Positions 8,727 to 16,243 of a stretch of 22,174 nt of DNA are shown here, in pieces. The stretch is from a virus. Both the position numbers and the translations under genes were made by a program. The notes below the pieces were generated by a model. The model searched no databases. It worked only from the letters and a program-made list of their open reading frames with translations, and was not told where the DNA came from. Where the stretch lies: positions 1-22,174 of IMG/VR virus record IMGVR_UViG_3300035698_006668. One strand, 5' to 3'. Within the stretch, counting starts at the first letter, position 1; each line of letters starts with the position of its first letter.

Positions 8727-9767
8727 TTAATTGTAGTTACTGAGGTCAAATCCGCCAGTTAATATACCGGCTAGATCTCCTTCTTTAAGTTTTGCATCTA
8801 TTTCTGCTTTACGATTATCCTTAGGTGCCTTCACTGCCAGCTTTTGAGCCTTAGCCTTAACGAGCTTTCGTTTTTCGGTGACTGCTTTTTTGACTACCTT
8901 ATCGGATGATACTTTAAATCCCTGTCTGATCTGATTACTTATGCGTTTCATGGATTCTTCTACCATGTCGGGTGTAATCTCATCAAACTGAGACAGTTCG
9001 TTCTTTGCTTCGCTCCACAGAGTTCTGTTCATTCGCAATGCCAGCTGTTCGTTTTCAAATTCACCATCAAAGTTATATTTGAAAAAGATTGGGTTGGCAA
9101 TGGATGTCTGTTTCGCTTCTTTGGCTTCTTCAGATCGCTTATCAACATCTTCAAGTTTCTTTTGAAGCTGCTTCTCGCGGCTTTCCACTTCCTTGATACG
9201 TTTCTGATGGTCTTGGTTTGAAAGATACATCGATTTTTCGGAATCAGTCATGTCACCAATAAGGTTTTGCTCTTCTGCCCACTGCTGAAACTTATCATTA
9301 AGACTCATTCCAGTAACGGCTTCAAACAATTCCTCATGATCATCCTTGATTCCCTCAAGATAGTTCATGGTCTTCTGAAGTTCGCCATTCGATTCCGATA
9401 AGACTTCGTATTTTGATTTAAAGTCGTCTCGCTCTGCCTGCCATTGCCGGGCACCCGCTGCCATAGCATATACACGCTTGATGTTTTCTCGATCCGAATA
9501 GTCAATCTTGACTTTCTTCCCACCGGCCTTGATGTATTCAATATCAGCTTCGGGAGTTTGCGGTTCTCCTTCTTCCGAGTTGGGTTCATCACTGTCTGTT
9601 TCGCTCGATTCTTCATCGGGATTGGAAGGTTCGATTTCTTCCTCAACTTCAGTTCCTTCCTCTTCTGTATCCGCCGATACTTCAGGTTCTGGTGACTGGG
9701 CAGGCTCCTTGCCGAATAGACTGTTGATATCCTCTTGAGCCGTTGAACTTAAACTGTCGAATTCCAT
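8727..9767 (-). CDS. Probable scaffolding protein
   Basis: This 346-residue protein lies between portal and coat genes, where a capsid scaffold is expected. ATG at 9767 has AAGGA six bases upstream. Residues about 17-75 are extremely acidic and Ser/Pro-rich (EPEVSADTEEEGTEVEEEIE), residues about 100-215 form a long coiled coil (REKQLQKKLEDVDKRSEEAK), and the C-terminal third is basic (KKAVTEKRKLVKAKAQKLAV) before a short tail ending GGFDLSNYN. A disordered acidic N-terminus, coiled-coil centre and basic C-terminus that binds coat protein is typical of scaffolds. No protease motif is visible in it. It begins a transcript from promoter P2. Confidence 0.7.
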   Translation of the reverse strand: MEFDSLSSTAQEDINSLFGKEPAQSPEPEVSADTEEEGTEVEEEIEPSNPDEESSETDSDEPNSEEGEPQTPEADIEYIKAGGKKVKIDYSDRENIKRVYAMAAGARQWQAERDDFKSKYEVLSESNGELQKTMNYLEGIKDDHEELFEAVTGMSLNDKFQQWAEEQNLIGDMTDSEKSMYLSNQDHQKRIKEVESREKQLQKKLEDVDKRSEEAKEAKQTSIANPIFFKYNFDGEFENEQLALRMNRTLWSEAKNELSQFDEITPDMVEESMKRISNQIRQGFKVSSDKVVKKAVTEKRKLVKAKAQKLAVKAPKDNRKAEIDAKLKEGDLAGILTGGFDLSNYN

Positions 9768-9819
9768 GTCGATCCTTTTCTTCCCGTCTGTAATGATAGG
9801 GATGGTTATTTAATCACCG

Positions 9820-9829
9820 TCCACGTGGA
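9820..9829. promoter_or_regulatory. Palindrome downstream of P2
   Basis: TCCACGTGGA is a perfect 10-bp palindrome about ten bases downstream of the predicted P2 start site. A CACGTG core also occurs at 20859-20864, just downstream of P4, and an ACGTGG core at 22031. It could be a repressor site or chance. Confidence 0.25.
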
Positions 9830-9843
9830 TAGATGATATTATA

Positions 9844-9872
9844 ATAGTACCACACTTACCCTTAAAAGTCAA
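9844..9872 (-). promoter_or_regulatory. Sigma-70 promoter P2 for the capsid genes
   Basis: On the minus strand TTGACT (9872-9867), 17 bp, then TACTAT (9849-9844), with the CC before the -35 shared by the other promoters. A further TATAAT lies just beyond the -10. It sits in the 137-base gap between portal and scaffold and leaves a leader of about 70 bases before the scaffold gene. Confidence 0.7.
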
Positions 9873-9904
9873 GGATAAAGTGAATTAATGTGCGGTGTTG
9901 TACC

Positions 9905-11887
9905 CTATGCCATCGGAGCTACGCCTGGTGACTGTCCTGGGGCTACTTCGGGGGCTGGACCCGCTCCGCCAGCTGGACCTGGGGGATTTGCACCTGTGTT
10001 GGCCTCTTGTGCCGATGGAGCACCCAGTCCAGACGCCTTAAGTTGTTCTCGTTCCCGAATGTGGTGCTTAATAAGAGACTTAACGCGGTCTGTGAGGTCC
10101 CTAAACTCGGCACTCTCCAGATATTCGTATGAATAAGCCAACCGACCATTTTGGTCCTGCATCTCTTCAGGCGGAACATAAACATCACCCTCGCCTGCTA
10201 TCATCTCTTCGAATACCTCTTGCTGTCGTTCCCTAGCCCGGTCATTAATATCATATAAGCCATCAAGTTCATTCAATTTAAGCATCCGGACAATGGTCTT
10301 TCCATCAATGCCATACTTCTCGAAGACAGGCATGAGCTGCATGATCTCCTCGCGCCGACTTGTTGGATCGAGAGACAGGCTAGCACCATATTCAACGACA
10401 ATATCGAATCCACTGTCAACATCAGCACCACTTATCTCCATAGATTCAAATGCTTTTTCCTTTCCGAGTACGCTAATCACCTCGGGAATGCTCCAGTGTC
10501 TGCGGATTAGGTTCAGATAACTCTTGTATATAGATTCAACGAAGCCAACATACTTGTTAAACAGACGTCTACGTACCATATTACCTTGATTGGTGGCATA
10601 TTGCATACTGAAGCCAGATGTTTCTCGACTCTGCTCTCCAAACATGGATTCATTTACACCAGCCATACTATCAATACCAGCTGTTAATCGATCGCGAAGT
10701 GCGCTCATATCAGGCGGGGATTGTGGAGGTGAAACATAATGAGGTCCTTGATTACCAGTTACCTTGATGATATCCCGAGGAGAATCGGTAATACTGTCTT
10801 CTTGAATTTCACTACCTTCGGGGAGAACCATTCGGAAAGCACCAGCTGATTGAACGTTATCAAGTGTTAATGTGTCCAATCGATTCACAACATCCTGAAT
10901 CTCAACGTCATATTCGATAAAACTCTTTCCATATACCTGATCAGCCACATCAATGTCTGTAAGTATGTGGAATGGTAGTCGGGCAGTGGGAACAGTCCCT
11001 TTAGACTCTAATGTTTCCCGGAAACTGAACGGATTCTTGTGGATATCACCCACAAGAGAGCCATCTTCCACGAATTCAACGTATCGTCCAGCCATGCCAT
11101 TGATTGGCATGCCCTTTTCCCAATAACACAGGACACTTACCGGCTGATCTTCCAGTTGGTGGCGGTCTTTAAAGGAATGACGAACCTTGGCGCGACTATA
11201 TTTCTCGGATTGCTCCAGAATCTTCTTGGCATGACGAGGATAACTCATATGAGCCTCTTCTTTGGTCATCCACTTACGTTCAATCACATATCGAACATCA
11301 TCCCAACACTTGGCGAATGGATCAACATATACATCCCAGGTTGACGTAGCAACGATTTCGATATCGCCACTCATAGTTATCTCACCCGTTCGTTCATCCA
11401 GACTGTCCAGAATACCAGCATCGTTATTCCAAACGGTTTTCATCCACCCAGTACCATACAACAAGGTCTTGGCGGTAGCTTGATCTGTACGTTCTTGCAT
11501 CTTATAGCGACGAACAGCGTGGCGTACCAAACGATCAGCAGCATCTGCGCTACGTCGATCTCCAATATCGGAACTGGTCGGACGTACCACAACACTTGGG
11601 GGATTCGCACTCATCTGAGCATGGATGAATCGGTAATTCTTGAATGTATAGTTGACGCCAATGCTATCAGCATCCTCTACGTCAAGGAAGGAGGCCAGAT
11701 CATTGATATTAACACCGCCTTGATCCATTCCAGTGTCCGTTAGCATACCATCATGGTTATATATTGTAGCTTCATTCAATCGCCACTGACGTTCGAACTG
11801 TCTGCGGTAGTCGCCAGCATCATTATAAAGCTTCTTGAGTTGCTTCTTAGCATATATCTCTGACCACTGAAAGATTCTTAAAGACAT
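9905..11887 (-). CDS. Portal protein
   Basis: This 660-residue protein forms the DNA channel at one capsid vertex, on which the terminase docks. Signatures are the N-terminal helical part (residues 1-40), the segment TLLYGTGWMKTVWNNDAG near 141-158 followed by IEIVATSTWDVYVDPFAKCWDD, the ADQVYGKSFIEYDVEIQDVV helix and the long wing and clip parts, all typical of P22-type portals. Length is within the range for short-tailed phages. Residues about 595-660 are low-complexity Gly/Pro/Ala (NPPGPAGGAGPAPEVAPGQS), which makes the DNA there more GC-rich. ATG at 11887 has AAAGGG upstream and overlaps the end of the HNH gene by ten bases. Confidence 0.88.
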   Translation of the reverse strand: MSLRIFQWSEIYAKKQLKKLYNDAGDYRRQFERQWRLNEATIYNHDGMLTDTGMDQGGVNINDLASFLDVEDADSIGVNYTFKNYRFIHAQMSANPPSVVVRPTSSDIGDRRSADAADRLVRHAVRRYKMQERTDQATAKTLLYGTGWMKTVWNNDAGILDSLDERTGEITMSGDIEIVATSTWDVYVDPFAKCWDDVRYVIERKWMTKEEAHMSYPRHAKKILEQSEKYSRAKVRHSFKDRHQLEDQPVSVLCYWEKGMPINGMAGRYVEFVEDGSLVGDIHKNPFSFRETLESKGTVPTARLPFHILTDIDVADQVYGKSFIEYDVEIQDVVNRLDTLTLDNVQSAGAFRMVLPEGSEIQEDSITDSPRDIIKVTGNQGPHYVSPPQSPPDMSALRDRLTAGIDSMAGVNESMFGEQSRETSGFSMQYATNQGNMVRRRLFNKYVGFVESIYKSYLNLIRRHWSIPEVISVLGKEKAFESMEISGADVDSGFDIVVEYGASLSLDPTSRREEIMQLMPVFEKYGIDGKTIVRMLKLNELDGLYDINDRARERQQEVFEEMIAGEGDVYVPPEEMQDQNGRLAYSYEYLESAEFRDLTDRVKSLIKHHIREREQLKASGLGAPSAQEANTGANPPGPAGGAGPAPEVAPGQSPGVAPMA

Positions 11888-12366
11888 TTTGCACCCTTTC
11901 TAAGATTCTCGTCTGCTGATAAGATCTGGAGGTTATCGAATTTATGCTCTCCACCTTTACTTAAGGGGTATATATGATCGACATGAAACTTCTCACCACA
12001 AGAATTACTAAGAATCTTAGCCATTAAATATAATGAATTAATCAATCCCTTATTCTCCGTTATATTCGTTTTAGATCTACGTTTTGCTTCATATTGATTA
12101 CATAAATATTGATTATTTGACTTCCATTGAGCCTGAACTCTAGCACATCGATCTCTATTAGCCTCAATCCATGCCTTTTGGGAGGCTTTAATGGAGGCTG
12201 CGTTCTTCATTCTGGCTTTTCGTCCATGTTCTTTATAGAGTTCGGGCATTTCTAGTCTTCGATTCTTTACATAAGCGGACTGACAAGCCTTGCAATCTCT
12301 CCGTATACCATAAAAGGCATCCTCGGATTTCTCCTCACTACATTTTGTACATATCTTCAAACTCAT
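11878..12366 (-). CDS. HNH endonuclease (free-standing, probably a homing enzyme)
   Basis: This 162-residue protein has an N-terminal zinc knuckle with Cys6, Cys9, Cys25 and Cys28, a long Lys/Arg-rich helical middle, and a C-terminal HNH core: FHVDHIYPLSKGG at residues 127-139 (His128, Asp130, His131), then DNLQILSADENLRKG (Asn145, Asn154). It would cleave DNA, and such genes in phages usually spread themselves between related genomes. It is inserted between the small gene upstream (ATGA overlap) and the portal (ten-base overlap). All catalytic residues are present, so it looks intact. Its codons are more AT-rich than those of its neighbours, which fits recent arrival. A host-DNA or packaging role is possible but less likely. 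Confidence 0.88.
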   Translation of the reverse strand: MSLKICTKCSEEKSEDAFYGIRRDCKACQSAYVKNRRLEMPELYKEHGRKARMKNAASIKASQKAWIEANRDRCARVQAQWKSNNQYLCNQYEAKRRSKTNITENKGLINSLYLMAKILSNSCGEKFHVDHIYPLSKGGEHKFDNLQILSADENLRKGAKCL

Positions 12367-12659
12367 TTCTTCTTCCCCTTCTTCGGTTTACGCTTCGACA
12401 TAACTTGCTTGGCTAGGTCCTTGATATAGTTCATTGGATTTGATTCCCCCTCTGAGCCTGGATCATTGTCAATCATCTCACGTCCAGTCATTTCGCTGTT
12501 GAATTCGGGCAGTGGAAGCATACCAGCAGGTAACATTCCCTCCCAGCAGTCTGTTAGCTGATCATGTTTCATATGACATTCCTCACACAATGAAACTTCC
12601 TCCGGCCTTTTGGTTGGCATAGGTAACTCGACATTAAGTTTAAATGATTGCTTATCCAA
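12363..12659 (-). CDS. Hypothetical 98-residue protein with Cys/His cluster
   Basis: I do not recognise this protein. The start is TTG at 12659 with AAAGGA seven bases upstream. A cluster SLCEECHMKHDQLTDC at residues 23-38 could bind zinc through three Cys and one or two His. The C-terminus is very basic (VMSKRKPKKGKKK). It ends with an ATGA overlap to the HNH gene, and its first bases overlap the tail of the decayed HNH gene upstream. A DNA-binding helper near the terminase is a possible but unproven role. Confidence 0.65.
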   Translation of the reverse strand: MDKQSFKLNVELPMPTKRPEEVSLCEECHMKHDQLTDCWEGMLPAGMLPLPEFNSEMTGREMIDNDPGSEGESNPMNYIKDLAKQVMSKRKPKKGKKK

Positions 12660-12919
12660 CTCTATTTCCTTTCATAAGATTTTCCACAGCGGGAATCACT
12701 TGAAGATTAAGTGGGCAGTGTAGTCCACTTTCTTTCTTTGTTGTTCTGTCGCCAGATTTTCCCCATTTTACTGGATCTATCTTTATTTACTTGATAATAA
12801 TTAGCACTATTTAATTTTGTACAAGGTTTACAATGGGCTCGATACCCACAATCAATTCTTGAATCAGCAAAAAATTCATTAAAGGGTTTATTTTCTTTAC
12901 AGGTATTACAGGATTTCAA
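12652..12919 (-). pseudogene. Decayed HNH endonuclease: head and tail kept, catalytic core lost
   Basis: A 70-codon frame starts with TTG at 12919 (AGGA seven bases upstream; TTGA overlap with the gene before). It encodes a zinc knuckle with Cys4, Cys7, Cys30 and Cys33 (SCNTCKENKPFNEFFADS) and a basic helix, and stops at 12707. Shifted by one base, the DNA continues as SGLHCPLNLQVIPAVENLMK then GNRVG and a stop at 12652. That is the characteristic end of HNH endonucleases (NLQ...ENL.KG). The part with the His-Asp-His core is absent, so an internal deletion plus a frame change explains it. The knuckle fragment may still be translated. Confidence 0.75.
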
Positions 12920-13041
12920 TGTCGTTTCCTCATAGCAAGCTTGAACATGAGTCTCATCTTCAGTCTCTCATGACGTATCCCCATCCAAAAAGCTCCATGG
13001 ATTGGTACCAGAATTAACAGTGCTAACACTATCGCTGCCAT
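12916..13041 (-). CDS. Small 41-residue membrane protein
   Basis: An unbroken 41-codon frame begins at the ATG directly after the terminase stop (TAAATG) and ends in a TTGA overlap with the next start codon. GGGG lies seven bases before the ATG. It fills the gap between the two genes exactly. Residues 2-22 (AAIVLALLILVPIHGAFWMG) are a hydrophobic segment long enough to cross the membrane, and residues 23-41 are strongly basic and amphipathic (RHERLKMRLMFKLAMRKRH). A small holin, antiholin or other membrane factor would fit; there is no family match I can name. Confidence 0.65.
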   Translation of the reverse strand: MAAIVLALLILVPIHGAFWMGIRHERLKMRLMFKLAMRKRH

Positions 13042-14610
13042 TTAAATCCCCACGTTACTGCGCAGTCGCTTGCCATTTATGACAGCACCACGTTTTCGTT
13101 TGACTCTGCTATCAAAAGCTCGGCCCCACTTCTTTGATTGCTTCTTTTTATTCTCAGTTTCTTCACGAGCTACCTTCATTATACTTGCATCTCGACTTAA
13201 CACAACAATTTCCTTGGGCTTATTGGGGAAGTTATCCACCAGATATTGAAGCGCATCAAGGATATGATACTTGGTACTACGTCGGATACCAGTTCCGTCA
13301 CTGGTCCACTCTGCATCATTCATTTCACTGAATAGATCGAACAATTTTTCACCAAATTGAAGCCATCCATCTCTCATTGCCTGCTGTACATTGGTGATTA
13401 GCTCAAGTTTTCGTTGGCTTTTATTGTAAACACCCATGTAGGTGATACCTTGCTTGACTGCTTCCTTCATAAATCCAGCTTCATGTGGATCATATATACG
13501 TCGAACGATGTTATATGGTCTGATCATACGCTCAACTTCCTCGACAAGATCACTTGGGGCCTTGCCTGGAATATATTGTGCTCGTACTATCCACCAAAAA
13601 CCATTAGCAGGATCGCGTGCCGCCAATATAAAGCCAGCTTTACCACTAGCAGCAGGGTCTGTTGCCACCACATGAGGCCATAATGGACTATATGTTGGAG
13701 GTAATTGTTTAACGTGGAGTGTTTTTTCGAGATGAAAGACCTTGTCTTCTGCCCCTTGCCATGCACCTTCAAGGATTGTCATCTGTTCTTCGAGGCTAAG
13801 ATGATTAATCTTGGCTCGTTCTTCTTCTTCACGTCCCCAATAGATTGGATTGTCAAGCTTTCCCATCTGATATTTGATACCGATGGATGGATCTACGTTG
13901 TCAACCATTGCCCGGACTCGTTCGTTCCGACTCTTTGGTGTGAATGTAGCAAGGAATTGGGCTCTACGACTATCACAACGACGATGAAGTTCCTCGATGT
14001 ACTTATAATCACCCGGCATTTCATCCAACCAGACGAAGTGAGCGACATAGGATTGAACCTTTTCGGCCGCTTCCTTTGCTTTATCATGTGATGTGAAGAT
14101 GATAGTGTTACCATTATCACGATTCACAACTTCCTTTATGACTCCACCTTGCTTCTTTGGATTATTATAACTGGATTTAGGCAGGTATGGTTTGATCTTT
14201 GTGTTCCACAGCTTATCGAGTTGGTCGGTTGTACGACCAGCCACAATAATAAGAAGAGGCTCATCAGACCAATCAACCCATCGGTGTTCACATACACCGC
14301 AGGTAAAGTTCTCTCCGGTCTTTGTTATTAGGGTACTGTCACACACGTTGCATGAGTGGGCATTGGGACGTTTCCAATATGGATCACTCTCAAGGAACAT
14401 CCACGCCGTACGTCTTGCACCAATGGTGGATTTGCCACTCTGGTTACCAGCAACAACATAGATGTGCAGATGCTCCCTATCTATAAGAGGAGGGAGTTGC
14501 TTTGGACTAGCTGTACTTTCAACCTTATATGGATCAAAACACAAATTCCTGCGTATAGCATCTCGTTTAGCTAGAGCAGCGGCAAGTAATTTTTTATTGT
14601 CTTTAATCAA
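13042..14610 (-). CDS. terL: Terminase large subunit
   Basis: This 522-residue motor packages DNA into the prohead and cuts the concatemer. The ATPase domain has Walker A GNQSGKST (residues 55-62), Walker B VWLDE (193-197, Asp196 and Glu197) and coupling motif ATFTP (221-225). The C-terminal RNase H-type nuclease has Asp318 (VVATDPAASGKAG), Asp374 (IYDPHEAG) and Asp452 (YHILDALQYLVDN). Between Walker A and B sits a four-cysteine zinc ribbon (Cys87, 90, 104, 107), not present in most terminases. The start is TTG at 14610; an in-frame TAA lies directly before it and the next Met is past Walker A. The basic C-terminus (KRKRGAVINGKRLRS) may contact DNA or portal. Confidence 0.95.
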   Translation of the reverse strand: MIKDNKKLLAAALAKRDAIRRNLCFDPYKVESTASPKQLPPLIDREHLHIYVVAGNQSGKSTIGARRTAWMFLESDPYWKRPNAHSCNVCDSTLITKTGENFTCGVCEHRWVDWSDEPLLIIVAGRTTDQLDKLWNTKIKPYLPKSSYNNPKKQGGVIKEVVNRDNGNTIIFTSHDKAKEAAEKVQSYVAHFVWLDEMPGDYKYIEELHRRCDSRRAQFLATFTPKSRNERVRAMVDNVDPSIGIKYQMGKLDNPIYWGREEEERAKINHLSLEEQMTILEGAWQGAEDKVFHLEKTLHVKQLPPTYSPLWPHVVATDPAASGKAGFILAARDPANGFWWIVRAQYIPGKAPSDLVEEVERMIRPYNIVRRIYDPHEAGFMKEAVKQGITYMGVYNKSQRKLELITNVQQAMRDGWLQFGEKLFDLFSEMNDAEWTSDGTGIRRSTKYHILDALQYLVDNFPNKPKEIVVLSRDASIMKVAREETENKKKQSKKWGRAFDSRVKRKRGAVINGKRLRSNVGI

Positions 14611-14687
14611 TTATATGACTTCTCTTTCTTTGTGGCAGGAAGGTCGATCTTACATCCAGTACAGATTTTAGATAGAATAGGATTCAC
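14607..14687 (-). CDS. 26-residue CxxC microprotein before the terminase
   Basis: A 26-codon frame begins with GTG in a GTGA overlap with the stop of the preceding gene and ends in a TTGA overlap with the terminase start, so it fills the gap exactly. GGTGG lies nine bases before the GTG. It encodes VNPILSKICTGCKIDL followed by a Lys-rich end. The KICTGC motif matches the start of the HNH gene at 12366 (KICTKC), so it may be a remnant zinc knuckle from an HNH gene, or an independent peptide. Its translation would also carry ribosomes to the terminase TTG. Confidence 0.55.
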   Translation of the reverse strand: MNPILSKICTGCKIDLPATKKEKSYN

Positions 14688-15022
14688 CAATCTTGAACCA
14701 CCAAGACCTGGCCAACAGTGACTCCGCCAGTCTTACAACGAAGTTGCAACAATGTTCCCGCTGGGAATGAAGAACCGCTGAAGGTAATCACAGCCCATAC
14801 TGATGAAGATTGGTATGCGGCCAAGGCAGTAGCATTAAGCCAATCAGATCCATCAATGCTTTCATAAACTTCCAGACTGGTTAAAGCACCAGCACCGAGC
14901 TTAACAAATACACTTATTGGCTTATTGATGTCGCCCTTACGTACCTGAATTGAATCTACAATCACCTCACCGACTGCATATGCTCGTGGAGCGCCTTTGT
15001 ATTCTTGTCCTTTATATGCCAT
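14684..15022 (-). CDS. Probable small virion protein, 112 residues
   Basis: I do not recognise a named family. ATG at 15022 overlaps the previous stop by one base (TGATG), with AGGA eight bases upstream. The protein is beta-rich, with strands such as GEVIVDSIQVRKGDINKPIS, VFVKLGAGALTSLEVYESID and GTLLQLRCKTGGVTVGQVLV, and a short basic start (AYKGQEYKGAPRA). This composition suits a single-domain structural or decoration protein. No catalytic motif or membrane segment is seen. Confidence 0.65.
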   Translation of the reverse strand: MAYKGQEYKGAPRAYAVGEVIVDSIQVRKGDINKPISVFVKLGAGALTSLEVYESIDGSDWLNATALAAYQSSSVWAVITFSGSSFPAGTLLQLRCKTGGVTVGQVLVVQDW

Positions 15023-15252
15023 CAGTATTGTCCTATCACATTAGTTGGTTCAATTATCATATCATCAAGCTTCTTTTGAATAGCAGCCCGTTTCTTTGGG
15101 TCACTCTCCATTGCCAGCTTTTCCTTGAGGTTAGCTATGACTTCGGCCTTGGCCATGTCATTGGCATCAAGGACTTGTTGGGCATCAGGCTCAGCACCAT
15201 CACTCAACCAATTCATTAACTCATCCAGCATGCCTGGCTTCTTATCGCTCAT
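15022..15252 (-). CDS. Hypothetical 76-residue helical protein
   Basis: ATG at 15252 is in an ATGA overlap with the upstream membrane-protein gene, with AGGA seven bases before it. The protein is mostly charged helix (LDANDMAKAEVIANLKEKLA, then SDPKKRAAIQKKLDDMIIEP). It has no Cys or membrane segment. Its function cannot be inferred; a small cytoplasmic partner in assembly or lysis is possible from the neighbours. Confidence 0.65.
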   Translation of the reverse strand: MSDKKPGMLDELMNWLSDGAEPDAQQVLDANDMAKAEVIANLKEKLAMESDPKKRAAIQKKLDDMIIEPTNVIGQY

Positions 15253-15791
15253 AAGTTTATTCCTATATCGAACATCATCGTTCCATCATTGGTGGCGCCG
15301 CCGCCGATGCTAACAATAGACCAGACATTGTATGATCCATGTATATAATATTTCAGGTCGGTCATTAGTCCAACACTGATTCGTAGTTTTCGGTTGGTTA
15401 TTTTATTAATTTCAGATGTGAACTTTTCGCGTTCCACTGTGAGTCTTCGTTCGTATTCGATTTCGATCTTGGTTTTGATCTCGGTTTCGGTGACCGTGGT
15501 AGAGTCAGTCTCCGTTCGGGTCTCTTCTGTGACTGTCCCGTCTGGAAGGGTGACAGTCTTTGTCTTGATCCGTTGTTTAAGTTGTTCGTTGGTCTTAGAC
15601 AACTCATCAATTGTGGCCACACTCTTCTCCAGAAGTTCCTCATACCGCCGCTCTTTCTCCACTGCCACCCTCTTGAACTCCGATATACTGACTGAAGCCC
15701 AGTGACTATTGACGCCTACAACGACCATACCGAGGATGAAACCTACGAGAAGGAAGATAAGACGTGGATATTTTTGGATTATTGCTTTCAC
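15249..15791 (-). CDS. Membrane-anchored coiled-coil protein (possible inner-membrane spanin)
   Basis: The start is GTG at 15791, with AAGG eight bases upstream. Residues 10-27 (RLIFLLVGFILGMVVVGV) form an N-terminal membrane anchor. Residues about 38-75 are a coiled coil (RVAVEKERRYEELLEKSVAT), followed by TVTLPDGTVTEETRTE near 79-94 and a second charged helix at about 105-130. The C-terminal 45 residues look beta-rich (WSIVSIGGGATNDGT). An N-anchored protein with periplasmic coiled coil next to a holin-like gene suggests a lysis spanin, but no separate outer-membrane lipoprotein partner is visible and the beta end is unusual. Confidence 0.65.
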   Translation of the reverse strand: MKAIIQKYPRLIFLLVGFILGMVVVGVNSHWASVSISEFKRVAVEKERRYEELLEKSVATIDELSKTNEQLKQRIKTKTVTLPDGTVTEETRTETDSTTVTETEIKTKIEIEYERRLTVEREKFTSEINKITNRKLRISVGLMTDLKYYIHGSYNVWSIVSIGGGATNDGTMMFDIGINL

Positions 15792-15804
15792 TTATATTAC
15801 CTTA

Positions 15805-15873
15805 CTAGCTTTTGGCCTTGTAGAAGTCATCTAAAGGTTTTGATATATCACACGGTTTACACTGTTTATCCAC
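15805..15873 (-). CDS. 22-residue CxxC microprotein
   Basis: A GTG-started frame overlaps the end of the holin-like gene by eight bases and stops two bases before the Shine-Dalgarno of the next gene. It encodes VDKQCKPCDISKPLDDFYKA and two more residues. The pattern CxxC-(5)-PL-DFYK is that of the N-terminal knuckle of phage HNH/endonuclease VII-like proteins, but the chain ends there. It could be the head of a deleted endonuclease gene. The Shine-Dalgarno is weak (ACGGG), so expression is uncertain. Confidence 0.4.
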   Translation of the reverse strand: MDKQCKPCDISKPLDDFYKAKS

Positions 15874-16111
15874 CAATAAATACCCGTAGTGAGATGGCTA
15901 TGCCGATAAGGGTACTGAGTATACCGAGCACTATACCGACTTTTTTATAATTAATCTTGTCTGCTTTTCTATCCATATCGTCTTCAAGTAAATCACAGCG
16001 ATAAATATGATATTTTAAATCTGCTTCGATCTTAACAAGTGTAGCTGACTGCTCCTGTGACTTATTGTTTAGTCCTTTTAACAGATCAAATATCATTTCA
16101 TCACTATTCAT
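15866..16111 (-). CDS. Holin-like protein: coiled coil plus C-terminal membrane segment
   Basis: This 81-residue protein has an N-terminal charged coiled coil (residues 5-52, with LVKIEADLKYHIYRCDLLED) and one hydrophobic segment at about 57-79 (VGIVLGILSTLIGIAISLRV). The layout matches XhlA-like small membrane proteins that act in phage lysis together with a holin, and it could itself be a class III-like holin. It is the first gene after promoter P3 and is followed by another membrane protein. The Shine-Dalgarno is weak. No endolysin is present in the window, so the lysis assignment is inference. Confidence 0.55.
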   Translation of the reverse strand: MNSDEMIFDLLKGLNNKSQEQSATLVKIEADLKYHIYRCDLLEDDMDRKADKINYKKVGIVLGILSTLIGIAISLRVFIGG

Positions 16112-16211
16112 TATCTTTTATTTCTCATCTATATCGAGTTTCTCTTCGATTGGGGTTATTGATTGTGATCTTGTATTCCATATATTCCCCACATTTGTTA
16201 GTGTATAATTA

Positions 16212-16240
16212 ATAATAACACACTTATGTCCATTTGTCAA
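16212..16240 (-). promoter_or_regulatory. Sigma-70 promoter P3 for the lysis/terminase genes
   Basis: On the minus strand TTGACA (16240-16235), 17 bp, TATTAT (16217-16212), with CCC before the -35. The -35 lies three bases past the stop codon of the previous gene. The leader to the gene at 16111 is about 90 bases. Confidence 0.8.
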
Positions 16241-16243
16241 GGG

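Noticed and set aside
12652-12919. Programmed frameshift joining head and tail of the HNH gene
   Set aside because: Even if joined, the protein lacks the His-Asp-His core and about 80 residues, so deletion is the simpler reading.
16118-16192. 24-codon GTG frame in the leader between P3 and the holin-like gene
   Set aside because: No Shine-Dalgarno, only about 13 bases from the predicted transcript start, in frame with and separated by two codons from the next start; support too weak to list as a gene.
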